A stretch of DNA of 64,000 nucleotides from Cellulophaga baltica (GTDB lineage: Bacteria; Bacteroidota; Bacteroidia; Flavobacteriales; Flavobacteriaceae), in assembly GCF_018861125.1 (NCBI RefSeq), contig NZ_JAHKQN010000015.1, forward strand, positions 317,023 through 381,022, read 5' to 3'. Made by a program: the position numbers and the translations under genes. Below the pieces are notes generated by a model. It was not told where the DNA came from. It made no database searches and worked only from the letters and a program-made list of their open reading frames with translations. Below are positions 45,619 through 54,196 of the stretch, one piece after another (position 1 is the first letter of the stretch; the number at the start of each line of letters is the position of its first letter).

Positions 45619-45966
45619 TTAATTTTTAATCAAAGAATTTTTTTCTTTAGTTACAAATATGCCCCAATTAGCAATAGATTGTATTACAGGAATTAATGTA
45701 TTACCAAATTCTGTTAATGAGTATTCTACTTTTAACGGAGGTTTAGTAGTGTATACTTTTCTTTTAATTAATCCATCTTCCTCCAAACTTTTAAGTTGTA
45801 AACTTAAGGTGCGTTCTGTAACTGTTGGCATTTCCTTACGTAATTCATTATACCTCAATTTTTTTTCAATCAAATGAAATAATATAACTGTTTTCCATTT
45901 TCCTCCAATAAGTCCCATAGTTAAACTAGCACAACAAGGATATTCTTTTCCGTTATAGGTATACAT
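45619..45966 (-). CDS. HxlR-family transcriptional regulator
   Basis: Winged-helix DNA-binding protein of 115 residues. The HxlR pattern is complete: CCASLTMGLIGGKWKTVILFHL near residues 11-33 with the characteristic Cys, LRYNELRKEMPTVTERTLSLQLKSLEEDGLI and the wing KPPLKVEYSLTEFGNTL. HxlR proteins often respond to electrophiles, oxidants or quinones through the N-terminal Cys; here two adjacent Cys (11, 12) are present. It is divergent from the nitroreductase gene, and two identical palindromes lie in the shared promoter region, so it probably represses both. Confidence 0.9.
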   Translation of the reverse strand: MYTYNGKEYPCCASLTMGLIGGKWKTVILFHLIEKKLRYNELRKEMPTVTERTLSLQLKSLEEDGLIKRKVYTTKPPLKVEYSLTEFGNTLIPVIQSIANWGIFVTKEKNSLIKN

Positions 45967-45985
45967 AACTAATATAGTTTTATTG

Positions 45986-46033
45986 CAAAATTAAATAACT
46001 ATACTAAATTACACAACTATACTTTTTATAGTT
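45986..46033 (-). promoter_or_regulatory. hxlR promoter with palindromic operator
   Basis: On the minus strand TAATTTTG (45986-45993) is a perfect -7 box, and TTG (46014-46016) lies 20 bp upstream. A palindrome with 7-bp arms AACTATA and TATAGTT around CTTTT spans 46015-46033 and overlaps that -33 element, indicating autoregulation. Confidence 0.7.
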
Positions 46034-46120
46034 AATTTAACATTTGAGCTTAAATACTGATTTTATTGACTTTTTTGAATTTTATCCACTTAAAATTTAT
46101 ACTATCCTTTTTGACCGTTA

Positions 46121-46170
46121 TTGTAAGATTTATTTACTATAAGTACTTTTGTGACTATACTTTTTATAGT
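46121..46170 (+). promoter_or_regulatory. Nitroreductase promoter with second HxlR-type operator
   Basis: TTG at 46121-46123, 20 bp, then TACTTTTG at 46144-46151 form the promoter. The 17-bp palindrome ACTATACTTTTTATAGT at 46154-46170 begins 3 bp after the -7 box and covers the probable start point. It is identical to 46016-46032, exactly 138 bp away. Confidence 0.75.
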
Positions 46171-46202
46171 ATTATATTAATCAACTTATTAAAACATGTA
46201 AA

Positions 46203-46862
46203 ATGGACTTAAAAGAAATATTAAACTGGAGATACACAACTAAAGAATTTGATCCAACAAAAAAAATATCTAAAGCAGATATGGCAGAAGTCAAAAACTT
46301 ATTAAGAATGAGCCCTTCAAGTGTAAATCTTCAACCTTGGCATTTTATAATTGCAGAAACTACCGAAGGTAAAGCACGTATGGCAAAAGGAACTCAAGGT
46401 TTCTTTCATTTTAATGAGCCTAAAGTTATCAATGCTTCAGCAGTCGTATTATTCTGCTCAAAAATTGATGCGGATGATACCTATTACCAACATATAGCAG
46501 ATACTGAAGATAAAAATGGAAGATTTCCTAATGAAGACATAAAAAACGGGTTTTTAGGAGCTGTTAAAGCGTTTGCAGGTATTCATAAATACGATTTAAA
46601 AGACCAGCAACACTGGATGGAAAAACAAGTATACTTAAATATAGGAAACTTTTTATTAGGCGTTGCTAGTTTAGGTATTGATGCTACTCCAATGGAAGGT
46701 ATAGATGTAAAAGCATTAGATGAAGAATTTGGTTTAAGAGAAAAAGGTTTCACAACTTTAGTTGCTGTTTCTATAGGTTACAGAGCAGAATCTGACTTTA
46801 ATTCAACAGATAAAACACCAAAATCTAGATTGCCAGAAAGTGAATTATTCACTGAAATATAA
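46203..46862 (+). CDS. nfsB: NfsB-like oxygen-insensitive NAD(P)H nitroreductase
   Basis: FMN-dependent reductase of 219 residues acting on nitroaromatics, quinones or flavins. Family motifs: WRYTTKEFDPTKKIS near 9, LLRMSPSSVNLQPWHFIIAE near 33-52 (FMN binding), DQQHWMEKQVYLNIGNFLLGVASLGIDATPMEG near 137-168 and a GYR segment near 198. Length and order match the NfsB/dihydropteridine reductase branch. It is driven by a promoter with an HxlR-type operator and precedes a cupin gene by 27 bp. HxlR-nitroreductase pairs are a common electrophile-response arrangement. Confidence 0.9.
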   Translation: MDLKEILNWRYTTKEFDPTKKISKADMAEVKNLLRMSPSSVNLQPWHFIIAETTEGKARMAKGTQGFFHFNEPKVINASAVVLFCSKIDADDTYYQHIADTEDKNGRFPNEDIKNGFLGAVKAFAGIHKYDLKDQQHWMEKQVYLNIGNFLLGVASLGIDATPMEGIDVKALDEEFGLREKGFTTLVAVSIGYRAESDFNSTDKTPKSRLPESELFTEI

Positions 46863-46888
46863 TTAGTATTTCTATTCTAATTAAAGTC

Positions 46889-47728
46889 ATGAAAAAAAAT
46901 ATTTTATTAGCATTTGCACTAGTTGCAGGTATTTTTGCAAAGGCGCAAACACCAACAACAGACAATATTAAGTCTGTAAACGAAGTAGTAACGGCAACTA
47001 ATGTAGAATGGGGTTGGTTAAATCCGTTACGAGGCGACAAAAGTCCAGCTGCAGGAAAACTTTGGGGAGACAGAACCAAAAACGAACCAGCAGGTTTTTT
47101 AGTGAAATTTAATAAAGGGTTTTCTTCGCCACCACATATTCACAATATTACGTATCGTGGTGTGGTGATTAAAGGTTTGTTGCATAATGATGATGAAAAT
47201 GCTGAGAAACAATGGCTACCAGCAGGATCTTATTGGCAACAACCAGCAGGAGAAGCACATATTACTGCAGCAGATGATGAAGAAAATATGGCTTTTTTAG
47301 ATATACAAGAAGGACCATATTTAGTACAACCAACAGACGAAGCTTTTGATAATGGTGAACGACCAATTAATGTAGATAAAAGCAATTTAGTATGGTTAAA
47401 CGCTAATGATATTGAATGGATTTCAGAAAAAAGTAATGTAGAAACTGCTTTTTTATGGGGAAGCCATGAGAAAAATCAATTACGTGCTTCTTTAATAAAA
47501 TTACCAGCTGGTTTTAAAGGAAAAATTAAAAATTTAAGTCCAAATTTTAGAGCTGTAGTTATTTCTGGTGGTATTTCACATCAGTTTTCTAAAAAAGAAG
47601 CTAAAAAGGAATTAAACGCACCGTCTTATTTTGGAGCAGAAGAAAATGCTACTTCAATCATTTCAGCAGAAAAGCAAACAGTGATTTATATTAGAAGTAA
47701 CGGAAAATATAAAGTGACTTTTAAATAG
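46889..47728 (+). CDS. Exported DUF4437-type cupin protein
   Basis: Periplasmic protein of 279 residues with a signal peptide ending IFAKAQ (residue 20). It contains two cupin-like halves. The first has SSPPHIHNITYRGVVIKGLLHND with candidate metal-binding His residues and QPAGEAHIT; the second (about 160-279) lacks an obvious metal-binding set. This matches DUF4437 proteins. Some cupins of this sort are oxygenases or binding proteins, but no reaction can be named. Cotranscribed with the nitroreductase and closed by a terminator. Confidence 0.7.
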   Translation: MKKNILLAFALVAGIFAKAQTPTTDNIKSVNEVVTATNVEWGWLNPLRGDKSPAAGKLWGDRTKNEPAGFLVKFNKGFSSPPHIHNITYRGVVIKGLLHNDDENAEKQWLPAGSYWQQPAGEAHITAADDEENMAFLDIQEGPYLVQPTDEAFDNGERPINVDKSNLVWLNANDIEWISEKSNVETAFLWGSHEKNQLRASLIKLPAGFKGKIKNLSPNFRAVVISGGISHQFSKKEAKKELNAPSYFGAEENATSIISAEKQTVIYIRSNGKYKVTFK

Positions 47729-47766
47729 GTTAATGTTTTAATCTCTAATTATTGATTAATAGTAAA

Positions 47767-47796
47767 AAAGAAGCCACTGATTATTGTGGCTTTTTT
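47767..47796 (+). terminator. Terminator after the nitroreductase-cupin operon
   Basis: Arms AAGCCAC (47771-47777) and GTGGCTT (47786-47792) enclose an 8-nt loop and run into six T, 38 bp after the cupin stop and before the AraC gene. Confidence 0.8.
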
Positions 47797-47832
47797 AGTT
47801 TTTAATATTTACTAACTTTAAAAAAGCTTTGA

Positions 47833-48696
47833 ATGCCAAGAACTATCATAGAAAATATTGTAATTAAACAATATAAAGACCAAACATTTTTTGAGTTCTG
47901 TAAATATACTACTATTCGTTTTTTCGAAATTCTTTATTTTGAAAAGGGTACAGGAACCATAAAAATTAATGGCAAAACGGTAAATTACACACCAAATAGT
48001 GTGTTTGTTTTTATTCCAGATGATATTTATATCGTTAATGCAGAATCGGCTACAACTACAGTAGCTATAAAGTTTTTAAAGAGTTTTTTTAGAAAAACAA
48101 ATTCGCAAAATTCGAATCTTCCAGTAAACGATTGGTTTCGTAAAATTGAGGAAATTCTAAATAGTGAAAGTCACGAACTACGTGAAATGCAATTTGAAAC
48201 CGAAGCAGACAAATCGCATTTAGTATCCTTAATTAATATGGTGGCTACCGAATATTTAAACAAACAATCTTTCGATATTTTTATTATTGAAAATTCATTA
48301 TCGGTAATCCTTCATTTAATAGCTAGAAATATTCAGTTTATAAATACTTCCGATTCGGTAAAGGAAGTAAAGTCTTCAAAAATTCAACAAATCATCAATT
48401 ATATTCATTCTAATATTTATAATTCAGACGTATTATCTACTAAAAGTTTAGCTGAAGAATTTCATATGGCAGATAATTACATCAGTGAATATTTTAAAAA
48501 ACATACCGATGTGTCGTTAAAAAAATACATCATCCATTATAAATTAAAATTAGTAGAAACAAGGTTGAAGTATACCGATTTACAATATTCTGAAATTGCT
48601 GCAGAACTCGGTTTTACAGATTCTAGTCATTTAAACAAAACCTTTCAAGCATATAAAGGCACTAGTTTAAGTGCTTTTAAAGCGAGTTTAGCTTAG
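47833..48696 (+). CDS. AraC-family transcriptional regulator
   Basis: Regulator of 287 residues with an N-terminal cupin-like effector domain (about 20-90, EILYFEKGTGTIKINGKTVNYTPNSVFVFIPDD) and a C-terminal double HTH of the AraC type (about 190-285, IQQIINYIHSNIYNSDVLSTKSLAEEFHMADNYISEYFKKHT and the signature YSEIAAELGFTDSSHLNKTFQAYKGTSLSAFK). It is the only AraC protein in the window. The two promoters at 48720-48780 and 50788-50848, both downstream, share a 33-bp element positioned like an AraC activator site, so these are its probable targets. Confidence 0.88.
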   Translation: MPRTIIENIVIKQYKDQTFFEFCKYTTIRFFEILYFEKGTGTIKINGKTVNYTPNSVFVFIPDDIYIVNAESATTTVAIKFLKSFFRKTNSQNSNLPVNDWFRKIEEILNSESHELREMQFETEADKSHLVSLINMVATEYLNKQSFDIFIIENSLSVILHLIARNIQFINTSDSVKEVKSSKIQQIINYIHSNIYNSDVLSTKSLAEEFHMADNYISEYFKKHTDVSLKKYIIHYKLKLVETRLKYTDLQYSEIAAELGFTDSSHLNKTFQAYKGTSLSAFKASLA

Positions 48697-48719
48697 TTTT
48701 TTATAAGAAAGAAACCTCT

Positions 48720-48780
48720 TTTTTTACTAATACCACTTTGTTTTCTACCAAATAAAGGCTTGGTGTCTATTTTAAATTTG
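48720..48780 (+). promoter_or_regulatory. Crotonase-operon promoter with candidate AraC site
   Basis: A 33-bp element (48720-48752; starts TTTTTTACTAA, ends CTACCAAA) is followed after exactly 20 bp by TAAATTTG (48773-48780), a perfect -7 box. The same element with the same 20-bp distance recurs at 50788-50848. The two conserved ends, about two helical turns apart, look like the paired half-sites of an AraC-family activator. Confidence 0.65.
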
Positions 48781-48822
48781 CAGTGTAATTAATAAACACA
48801 CAATAATTTAAAACATGACACC

Positions 48823-49668
48823 ATGAACTACAAGAACTTTCAAACATTTACCGCAACTCAAAAAGGAGCAATATTAACCGTTGACATTAACTTCGGACCA
48901 GTAAACGTACAGGGACAAGAAATGCTAGCAGATTTAAGCAGTCTTTGCTTACGATTGGAACGCGATAGAAGTGTAAAAGTTGTAGTTTTTGAATCGTCTA
49001 ATCCAGGATATTGGGTTTGCCATTATGATACCGATTTATTAAAAGATTTATCTACAGAAGCTGTTCCAAGAAATGAAATTCAGCTATTAGACTTACAAGC
49101 TGTTTTAGAAAGATTAAGCAATGTACCACAAGCAACCATAGCAAAAATTGAAGGTTTTGCTCGTGGTGGCGGGCACGAAATGGCATTGGCTTTAGATATG
49201 CGTTTTGCAGCCAGAGGAAAAGTCAAATTCATGCAAATGGAAGTAGGTATGGGCATTTTACCTTGTGGTGGTAGCGCATCACGTATGGCTAGACAAACAG
49301 GTTTAGGAAAAGCATTAGAAATTATTTTAGGCGCTAGAGATTGGAATGCAGACGAAGCTGAAAAATTCGGAACCATAAACAAAGCTTTAAATGCAGATGA
49401 AATTGGTCCTTATGTAGATGCTTTGGCAGAACGTATTTCAAAATTTCCTGCAGACTCTATTACAGCATCAAAGCGCGCTGTATATGCGTCTATAGACTTA
49501 CCAATAAAAGAAGCTCTAAAAGAAGAGGCATATCAATTGTTTCAAGCAACCAGTAAAACACCAGCAGTAAAACGTTTTCAATATGCAGATGATAATGGTG
49601 CTCAATTTGACCATAACAATCAAAAGAATTGGGAGCAAATGGTAATGGATATTCAAGCTGTAAATTAA
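48823..49668 (+). CDS. Enoyl-CoA hydratase/isomerase (crotonase) family protein
   Basis: Crotonase-fold protein of 281 residues. The oxyanion-hole region IAKIEGFARGGGHEMALALDMRFAARG (about 105-131) and MEVGMGILPCGGSASRMARQTGLGKALEIILGARDWNADEAEKFGTINKAL (about 139-189) fit the family, with Cys in the LPCGG turn where many members have PGxGG. The substrate is unknown; the surrounding dehydrogenases and oxygenase suggest a small-molecule detoxification or catabolic route rather than fatty-acid beta-oxidation. First gene of an AraC-controlled unit, 39 bp before an MDR dehydrogenase gene. Confidence 0.85.
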   Translation: MNYKNFQTFTATQKGAILTVDINFGPVNVQGQEMLADLSSLCLRLERDRSVKVVVFESSNPGYWVCHYDTDLLKDLSTEAVPRNEIQLLDLQAVLERLSNVPQATIAKIEGFARGGGHEMALALDMRFAARGKVKFMQMEVGMGILPCGGSASRMARQTGLGKALEIILGARDWNADEAEKFGTINKALNADEIGPYVDALAERISKFPADSITASKRAVYASIDLPIKEALKEEAYQLFQATSKTPAVKRFQYADDNGAQFDHNNQKNWEQMVMDIQAVN

Positions 49669-49707
49669 TAAAAAACAATAATTATAAATTAAAAAAAGAA
49701 GATAGAA

Positions 49708-50691
49708 ATGAAAGCAATGTTAATTAAAGAATACGGAGAAAACGGAAATTTCGAAGTTTCAGAAATAGCAAAACCAGAATTAAAAGCTAATCACGTATTA
49801 ATAAAAATAGCAGCATCAAGCGTTAATACTATTGATACCATGATTAAAAATATGGGATCAGATTTACCATTATCACCAGCTACTCCAGCATTATTGGGTA
49901 TGGATTTTTCAGGAACTGTTGAAGCAGTTGGAGAAGGTGTAACAGGTTATGCTGTTGGAGATGAAGTTTATGGTTGTGCTGGCGGACTTGCAGATTTACC
50001 AGGAACTTTAACCGAATATATTGTTGCAGATAGTAATTTAATTGCGCATAAGCCAAAAGATTTAACCATGCGAGAAACTGCAGCTTTACCATTAGTAGCA
50101 ATTACTGCTTACGAAGGTTTAACTAGAGCAGGCGTAAAAGCAGGACAAAAAATATTGGTACATGGCGGTTCTGGAGGTGTTGGACACTTAGCTGTACAAT
50201 TGGCTAAATATTTTGGTGCTGAAGTTTTTGCTACAGGAACGGGCGATAACCAGAAAGCTATTGTGGAAAAATTAGGAGCAACCTTTATCGATTTTAAAAC
50301 GGAAAAAGTAGCAGATTATACCGCAAAATATACCAATGGTGGTTTTGATGTAGTTTTTGATACGGTTGGTGGGGCAAACCTTACCAATTCTATTGAAGCA
50401 GTTGCTTTAAATGGACATATTTCTACTACGGTTTCATTATGTGAGTTAGACTTAACGCCATTACATTTTAAAGGGGCATCATTACACGTAGTATTTATGT
50501 TAATCCCAATGTTGCATAATTTTAATAGAAATAAACACGGAAACATTTTGGAAACATTAGCTAAAATTTCAAATGAAGGACATTTAACACCAATTGTAGA
50601 TGAAAATAAATTCTCTCTGGAGCAAGTTGGTGATGCATATGCACATTTAGCAAGCGGAAAAGCTATTGGGAAAATAGTGGTAGAGCATTAA
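49708..50691 (+). CDS. Medium-chain dehydrogenase/reductase, quinone-oxidoreductase type
   Basis: NADPH-dependent oxidoreductase of 327 residues. N-terminal GroES-like domain (1-120, MKAMLIKEYGENGNFEVSEIAKPELKANHVLIKIAASSVNTID), GDEVYG near 89 and the Rossmann motif HGGSGGVGHLAVQLAKYFGAEVFATG near 152-177. The Cys/His set for structural and catalytic zinc is missing, as in quinone oxidoreductases (zeta-crystallin type), which reduce quinones or alpha,beta-unsaturated carbonyls. Cotranscribed with the crotonase and followed by a terminator. Confidence 0.87.
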   Translation: MKAMLIKEYGENGNFEVSEIAKPELKANHVLIKIAASSVNTIDTMIKNMGSDLPLSPATPALLGMDFSGTVEAVGEGVTGYAVGDEVYGCAGGLADLPGTLTEYIVADSNLIAHKPKDLTMRETAALPLVAITAYEGLTRAGVKAGQKILVHGGSGGVGHLAVQLAKYFGAEVFATGTGDNQKAIVEKLGATFIDFKTEKVADYTAKYTNGGFDVVFDTVGGANLTNSIEAVALNGHISTTVSLCELDLTPLHFKGASLHVVFMLIPMLHNFNRNKHGNILETLAKISNEGHLTPIVDENKFSLEQVGDAYAHLASGKAIGKIVVEH

Positions 50692-50696
50692 AAATA

Positions 50697-50720
50697 AAAG
50701 GATTTTTTATAAATCCTTTT
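50697..50720. terminator. Terminator after the crotonase-MDR operon
   Basis: Perfect 10-bp arms AAAAGGATTT (50697-50706) and AAATCCTTTT (50711-50720) with a short loop lie 5 bp after the MDR stop. Confidence 0.75.
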
Positions 50721-50787
50721 AAGTTGATTAGTAGTTAAAATGCCTCTTCTTTTAGGGGTATTTTTCATTTAAATACAGCAAACCTTG

Positions 50788-50848
50788 TTTTTTACTAAAA
50801 CTACCATTTTTACTACCAAACACCACCTATCGTTTACCCTTAATTTTG
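50788..50848 (+). promoter_or_regulatory. 2OG-oxygenase promoter with second candidate AraC site
   Basis: The 33-bp element (50788-50820) begins TTTTTTACTAA and ends CTACCAAA, like 48720-48752. Exactly 20 bp later TAATTTTG (50841-50848) gives a perfect -7 box. Position and spacing are the same as in the crotonase promoter. Confidence 0.65.
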
Positions 50849-50896
50849 CTTAAAACAATTACAATAACAGTAGTTATTAATTAAAATATATAAATC

Positions 50897-51856
50897 ATGA
50901 AAACAATAACAAATACAAATGCACTAGAGCAAGCACGTGCACTTACGCAACCAACTCGCGAAGCTTCATTAAATAGAGAACCTTCTGTATCACAGTTTTG
51001 GAATAGCAACAGAAAATTACTTGAAGAAGCGTGGGCAACATGGGAAATGGAAAACAAAGATAATTTACTAATTCCTGATGAAACACTTCTTGATCCAAAA
51101 TTACGAAAAGCTATAAACGAGGCATGGGAAAACCCAGAAAAAGAAAATGCTGTTGCCGATTTATGGGAAGAAATTATTCCTGGCGTTTATGTTGCACAGT
51201 TTTTTGATGTGGAACGCTTAGCAGAATTCCGTAAGTATTTAGAAGATGTTGTAAATTCCGAAATACCAAAACGTGCACCTTATGGCATACAATTAAATCG
51301 TTATGGACTGATGTTAGATGAACGCTCTGAAGGTCATTTAGCTACACCAAGTTTCCAAGCCTTTTATAACGACATGATGGATCGCTATATGCGTCCGATT
51401 GCACGTTTATTACTTGGTACTTATGGCTATGATAACCAAACCTTTGGTTTTTCTATTCAGTATAATCCAGATAAAGATAAAGATTTGCATGCTCATACAG
51501 ATGCTTCCGCGGCTACTTTGAATATAAATATTAATTTACCAAATGAAGAATTTACAGGTTCAGAAGTTGATTTTCATGATAGAACTACAGGAAAAGTTGT
51601 ACAGACTATTTTTGAGCCAGGTAAGGCAATAATTCACAGAGGAAATGTGCCACATGCTACACATCCAATTACCAGTGGTCAACGTAGTAATTTAGTAGTT
51701 TGGTTATATGGAGATCGCATGCAAATTCCTCGAGGTAGTACAAGTAGTTATGGTAGTGTTAGTAACTCTGCATCTAATGTTGTAACATTAGAAATAACTG
51801 CTCGTCAGCGTTGGAGTGTTCCTAATGAGCCAAAAGATACTTTTGCTCCGTTTTAA
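50897..51856 (+). CDS. 2-oxoglutarate/Fe(II)-dependent oxygenase family protein
   Basis: Probable non-haem iron hydroxylase of 319 residues. The facial triad is visible: H200-T-D202 in DLHAHTDASAATLNI, and a distal His, H253 or H256, in HRGNVPHATHPI, with Arg in GQRSNLVVWLYG to hold 2-oxoglutarate. The GSEVDFHDR segment between them is typical of the P4Hc-like double-stranded beta-helix. The N-terminal 130 residues have no family I recognise. No signal peptide, hence cytoplasmic. The substrate is unknown. It has its own AraC-type promoter and precedes the SDR gene by 68 bp. Confidence 0.83.
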   Translation: MKTITNTNALEQARALTQPTREASLNREPSVSQFWNSNRKLLEEAWATWEMENKDNLLIPDETLLDPKLRKAINEAWENPEKENAVADLWEEIIPGVYVAQFFDVERLAEFRKYLEDVVNSEIPKRAPYGIQLNRYGLMLDERSEGHLATPSFQAFYNDMMDRYMRPIARLLLGTYGYDNQTFGFSIQYNPDKDKDLHAHTDASAATLNININLPNEEFTGSEVDFHDRTTGKVVQTIFEPGKAIIHRGNVPHATHPITSGQRSNLVVWLYGDRMQIPRGSTSSYGSVSNSASNVVTLEITARQRWSVPNEPKDTFAPF

Positions 51857-51924
51857 TACAGACGAAAGTTTAAATCAAAATACTAAAAATTGTAATATTA
51901 AATTTACATAAAAATTAAAAGGAA

Positions 51925-52731
51925 ATGCAAAAAGCAATATTAATAACAGGTAGTACAGATGGTATTGGAAAATTAACAGCCTTACAACTTGCAAAAAAAG
52001 GGCATATCATTTACATACATGGTAGAAGTGAAGCTAAGGTGAAAAGTTGTATTGCCGAAATTAAAGATGCTTCACAAAATAAAAATATACATGGATTTGT
52101 TGCAGATTTTTCAGAATTAAATGCTGTAAAACATCTTTCAGAGCAAATTAAAAATAAAGTACCAAAATTAGATATTCTTATTAATAATGCAGGAATATTT
52201 AAATCGCCTAATAGCAAGACTATATCTGGTTTAGATGTTAGGATGGCTGTTAACTATTTTTCATCTTATATTTTAACTGAAAGCATTGTATCTGTTTTAG
52301 AAAAAGGTTTTAATCCGCGAATTATAAATTTAAGTTCGGCTGCACAATCTACAGTTCAAAAAGAGGTTTTAAAAGGTAAAGTTACTGTGAGTGAGAGTGA
52401 AAGTTATGCACAAAGTAAATTAGCGTTAACCATGTGGAGTTTCAATTTTGCAAAGCAACATCCAAATATTACAACTATTGCTGTTAATCCTGGTTCTTTA
52501 TTAAATACTAAAATGGCAAAAGAGGCTTATGGGCAACATTGGTCACCAGCTGAAAAGGGTGTTGATATTCTATATTCTTTAGCATTAGATACAGCGCATG
52601 ATAATGAGTCTGGTTCTTATTTTGATAATGATAAAGGTGGTTATACCAATGCACACCCTGATGCATATAATACCAGTAAAATAGATTTTTTAGCAAGCAT
52701 AACAAAAGAGATATGCTTAACTATTCAATAA
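51925..52731 (+). CDS. Short-chain dehydrogenase/reductase
   Basis: NAD(P)-dependent oxidoreductase of 268 residues. Cofactor motif TGSTDGIGK (8-16), NNAG near 87-90, catalytic Ser in INLSSAAQS near 131-139 and catalytic Tyr/Lys in YAQSK near 156-160. HGRSEAKVKS suggests NADP(H) preference through the Arg after beta-2. Sequence style resembles the retinol dehydrogenase/WWOX-like SDR subgroup. No separate promoter is evident, so it is probably cotranscribed with the 2OG oxygenase, and a strong terminator follows. Confidence 0.87.
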   Translation: MQKAILITGSTDGIGKLTALQLAKKGHIIYIHGRSEAKVKSCIAEIKDASQNKNIHGFVADFSELNAVKHLSEQIKNKVPKLDILINNAGIFKSPNSKTISGLDVRMAVNYFSSYILTESIVSVLEKGFNPRIINLSSAAQSTVQKEVLKGKVTVSESESYAQSKLALTMWSFNFAKQHPNITTIAVNPGSLLNTKMAKEAYGQHWSPAEKGVDILYSLALDTAHDNESGSYFDNDKGGYTNAHPDAYNTSKIDFLASITKEICLTIQ

Positions 52732-52738
52732 TTTAAAG

Positions 52739-52764
52739 GCCCCATATTAATGGGGCTTTTTTTT
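52739..52764. terminator. Terminator between the SDR and haloperoxidase genes
   Basis: Arms GCCCCAT (52739-52745) and ATGGGGC (52750-52756) with a 4-nt loop and eight T. The T run overlaps the stop region of the convergent haloperoxidase gene, so both transcripts may end here. Confidence 0.88.
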
Positions 52765-54196
52765 AATTAAAATTATTATTGCCTTGTAAGTTTAAGCTAT
52801 TTATAGCATCTGCAACTTCGTACCCCAAACGTAAACCTTCAATAGCATCTTGCTCAATATGTACACCAAGTGGAACACGAGAATAGGCATTTTCTGTAGC
52901 CATTTCAGAAAAAGAATTAAAACTTCTTGCAGTTCCGTTAAAGGTTAAACCTGTAGCATTAGTATACGTATCATCAGTAAAAGATATGTTGTCAGTTTCA
53001 AAAAAATCTATAAATACTCCAGCGGCTGCTCCTGCAAAAGTTGCATGTCCAGATGGGTAACTTGGAAAAGCAGGGTTTACACCATCAATAAATCTAGATA
53101 AGTTGGTGGTAAAATCAGCATCAATCACTTGTCGAATATAAGTACTTGGTCGTTGTATGTTGTACGTATACTTATCATCCCAAGCGGATACTGCTGCATC
53201 GTTAACGGCAAAACCTAATTTTAATAACAGTTCTAGGGCTCCTTCATATTCCAAATCGTTTTGTGCAATTAATTGGTTAGCTATAGAAAAATGTCTCCCT
53301 GGAGGACTAATCATTAAGCCTTCAACATCATCAGCCCAAAATTCCGCAATCCATAAATCTTCATCATTAGTATTCGCTGCGTTTACAGTTGCTTCGTACA
53401 CATCATTCATTTGACTGTAATAATCACTATTTTGATTCGTACTGTATTCTAAAACAGATTCAAAATCTATACTACTAGATTGTTCTGGAGAAATAGCAAA
53501 AGTCCTAACTTCTCTCCAGTAAGGAAACCATGCATTTTCGTTATCACCAGCTGCCCAAAGTCCTGTTCCTACTGGAGCATCATAATCGTTAGGTGTTTGG
53601 TTTACAATTTGTTCTTCACCATCATTATCTGTTTCACTATAATCAATAACACGTTGTGCTACATGGCGCCCCCAACGCTCAGAGTTTTCTATAACATCAT
53701 CAGATAGTCCTTCTGATAATTCTTCTTCAAGTTCATCTTGTAGTTCAGAAATAGTTTGTCGGTAACCAGCTTCTAAATTAATCATAAAATGGTCTACAAC
53801 TAATGCATAAGCCGTATTTAATGCTAATTCTAAATTTACATTGTTTTCATAAACATTGTCATTAATATTAAAATTATTAAATCTGTTTGTGTTTGATGTA
53901 TAATTATCCATAAAAGGTATAGCTGTTTCGTAACCTGTTAAGTGTATATAAGCTAAAGATCTAGTAATGGTATTTGGCCTCATATTTACAGTGTATTGGT
54001 CTAAGTAAACCCATAAACTACTCCAAGCCAAAATTAGACTTGTAGTTTCATCTGAAACTTCATCTTCAGCAATACTATCAGCTATAGTTGTAGTATCATT
54101 ATCTAATTCTTCAATTAAATCATCAACGCTACAAGCGTTTAATAGTAGAGAAATAATTGCTAAATAAAATATACTTTTTAATGTTGTGTTTTTCAT
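52763..54196 (-). CDS. Vanadium-dependent haloperoxidase (PAP2 superfamily) lipoprotein
   Basis: Lipoprotein (lipobox LNACS, Cys22) with the complete vanadate/phosphate pocket of the PAP2/haloperoxidase superfamily: K-x6-RP (K342 to R349), PSGH (381-384) and SR-x5-H (S439, R440, H446). Length 477 and the acidic N-terminal region fit bacterial vanadium haloperoxidases, which oxidise halides with peroxide; an acid phosphatase activity is the alternative for this fold. It lies beyond the STN-type receptor and has its own promoter containing the same bipartite motif as fecR, linking it to the ECF sigma factor. Confidence 0.87.
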   Translation of the reverse strand: MKNTTLKSIFYLAIISLLLNACSVDDLIEELDNDTTTIADSIAEDEVSDETTSLILAWSSLWVYLDQYTVNMRPNTITRSLAYIHLTGYETAIPFMDNYTSNTNRFNNFNINDNVYENNVNLELALNTAYALVVDHFMINLEAGYRQTISELQDELEEELSEGLSDDVIENSERWGRHVAQRVIDYSETDNDGEEQIVNQTPNDYDAPVGTGLWAAGDNENAWFPYWREVRTFAISPEQSSSIDFESVLEYSTNQNSDYYSQMNDVYEATVNAANTNDEDLWIAEFWADDVEGLMISPPGRHFSIANQLIAQNDLEYEGALELLLKLGFAVNDAAVSAWDDKYTYNIQRPSTYIRQVIDADFTTNLSRFIDGVNPAFPSYPSGHATFAGAAAGVFIDFFETDNISFTDDTYTNATGLTFNGTARSFNSFSEMATENAYSRVPLGVHIEQDAIEGLRLGYEVADAINSLNLQGNNNFN

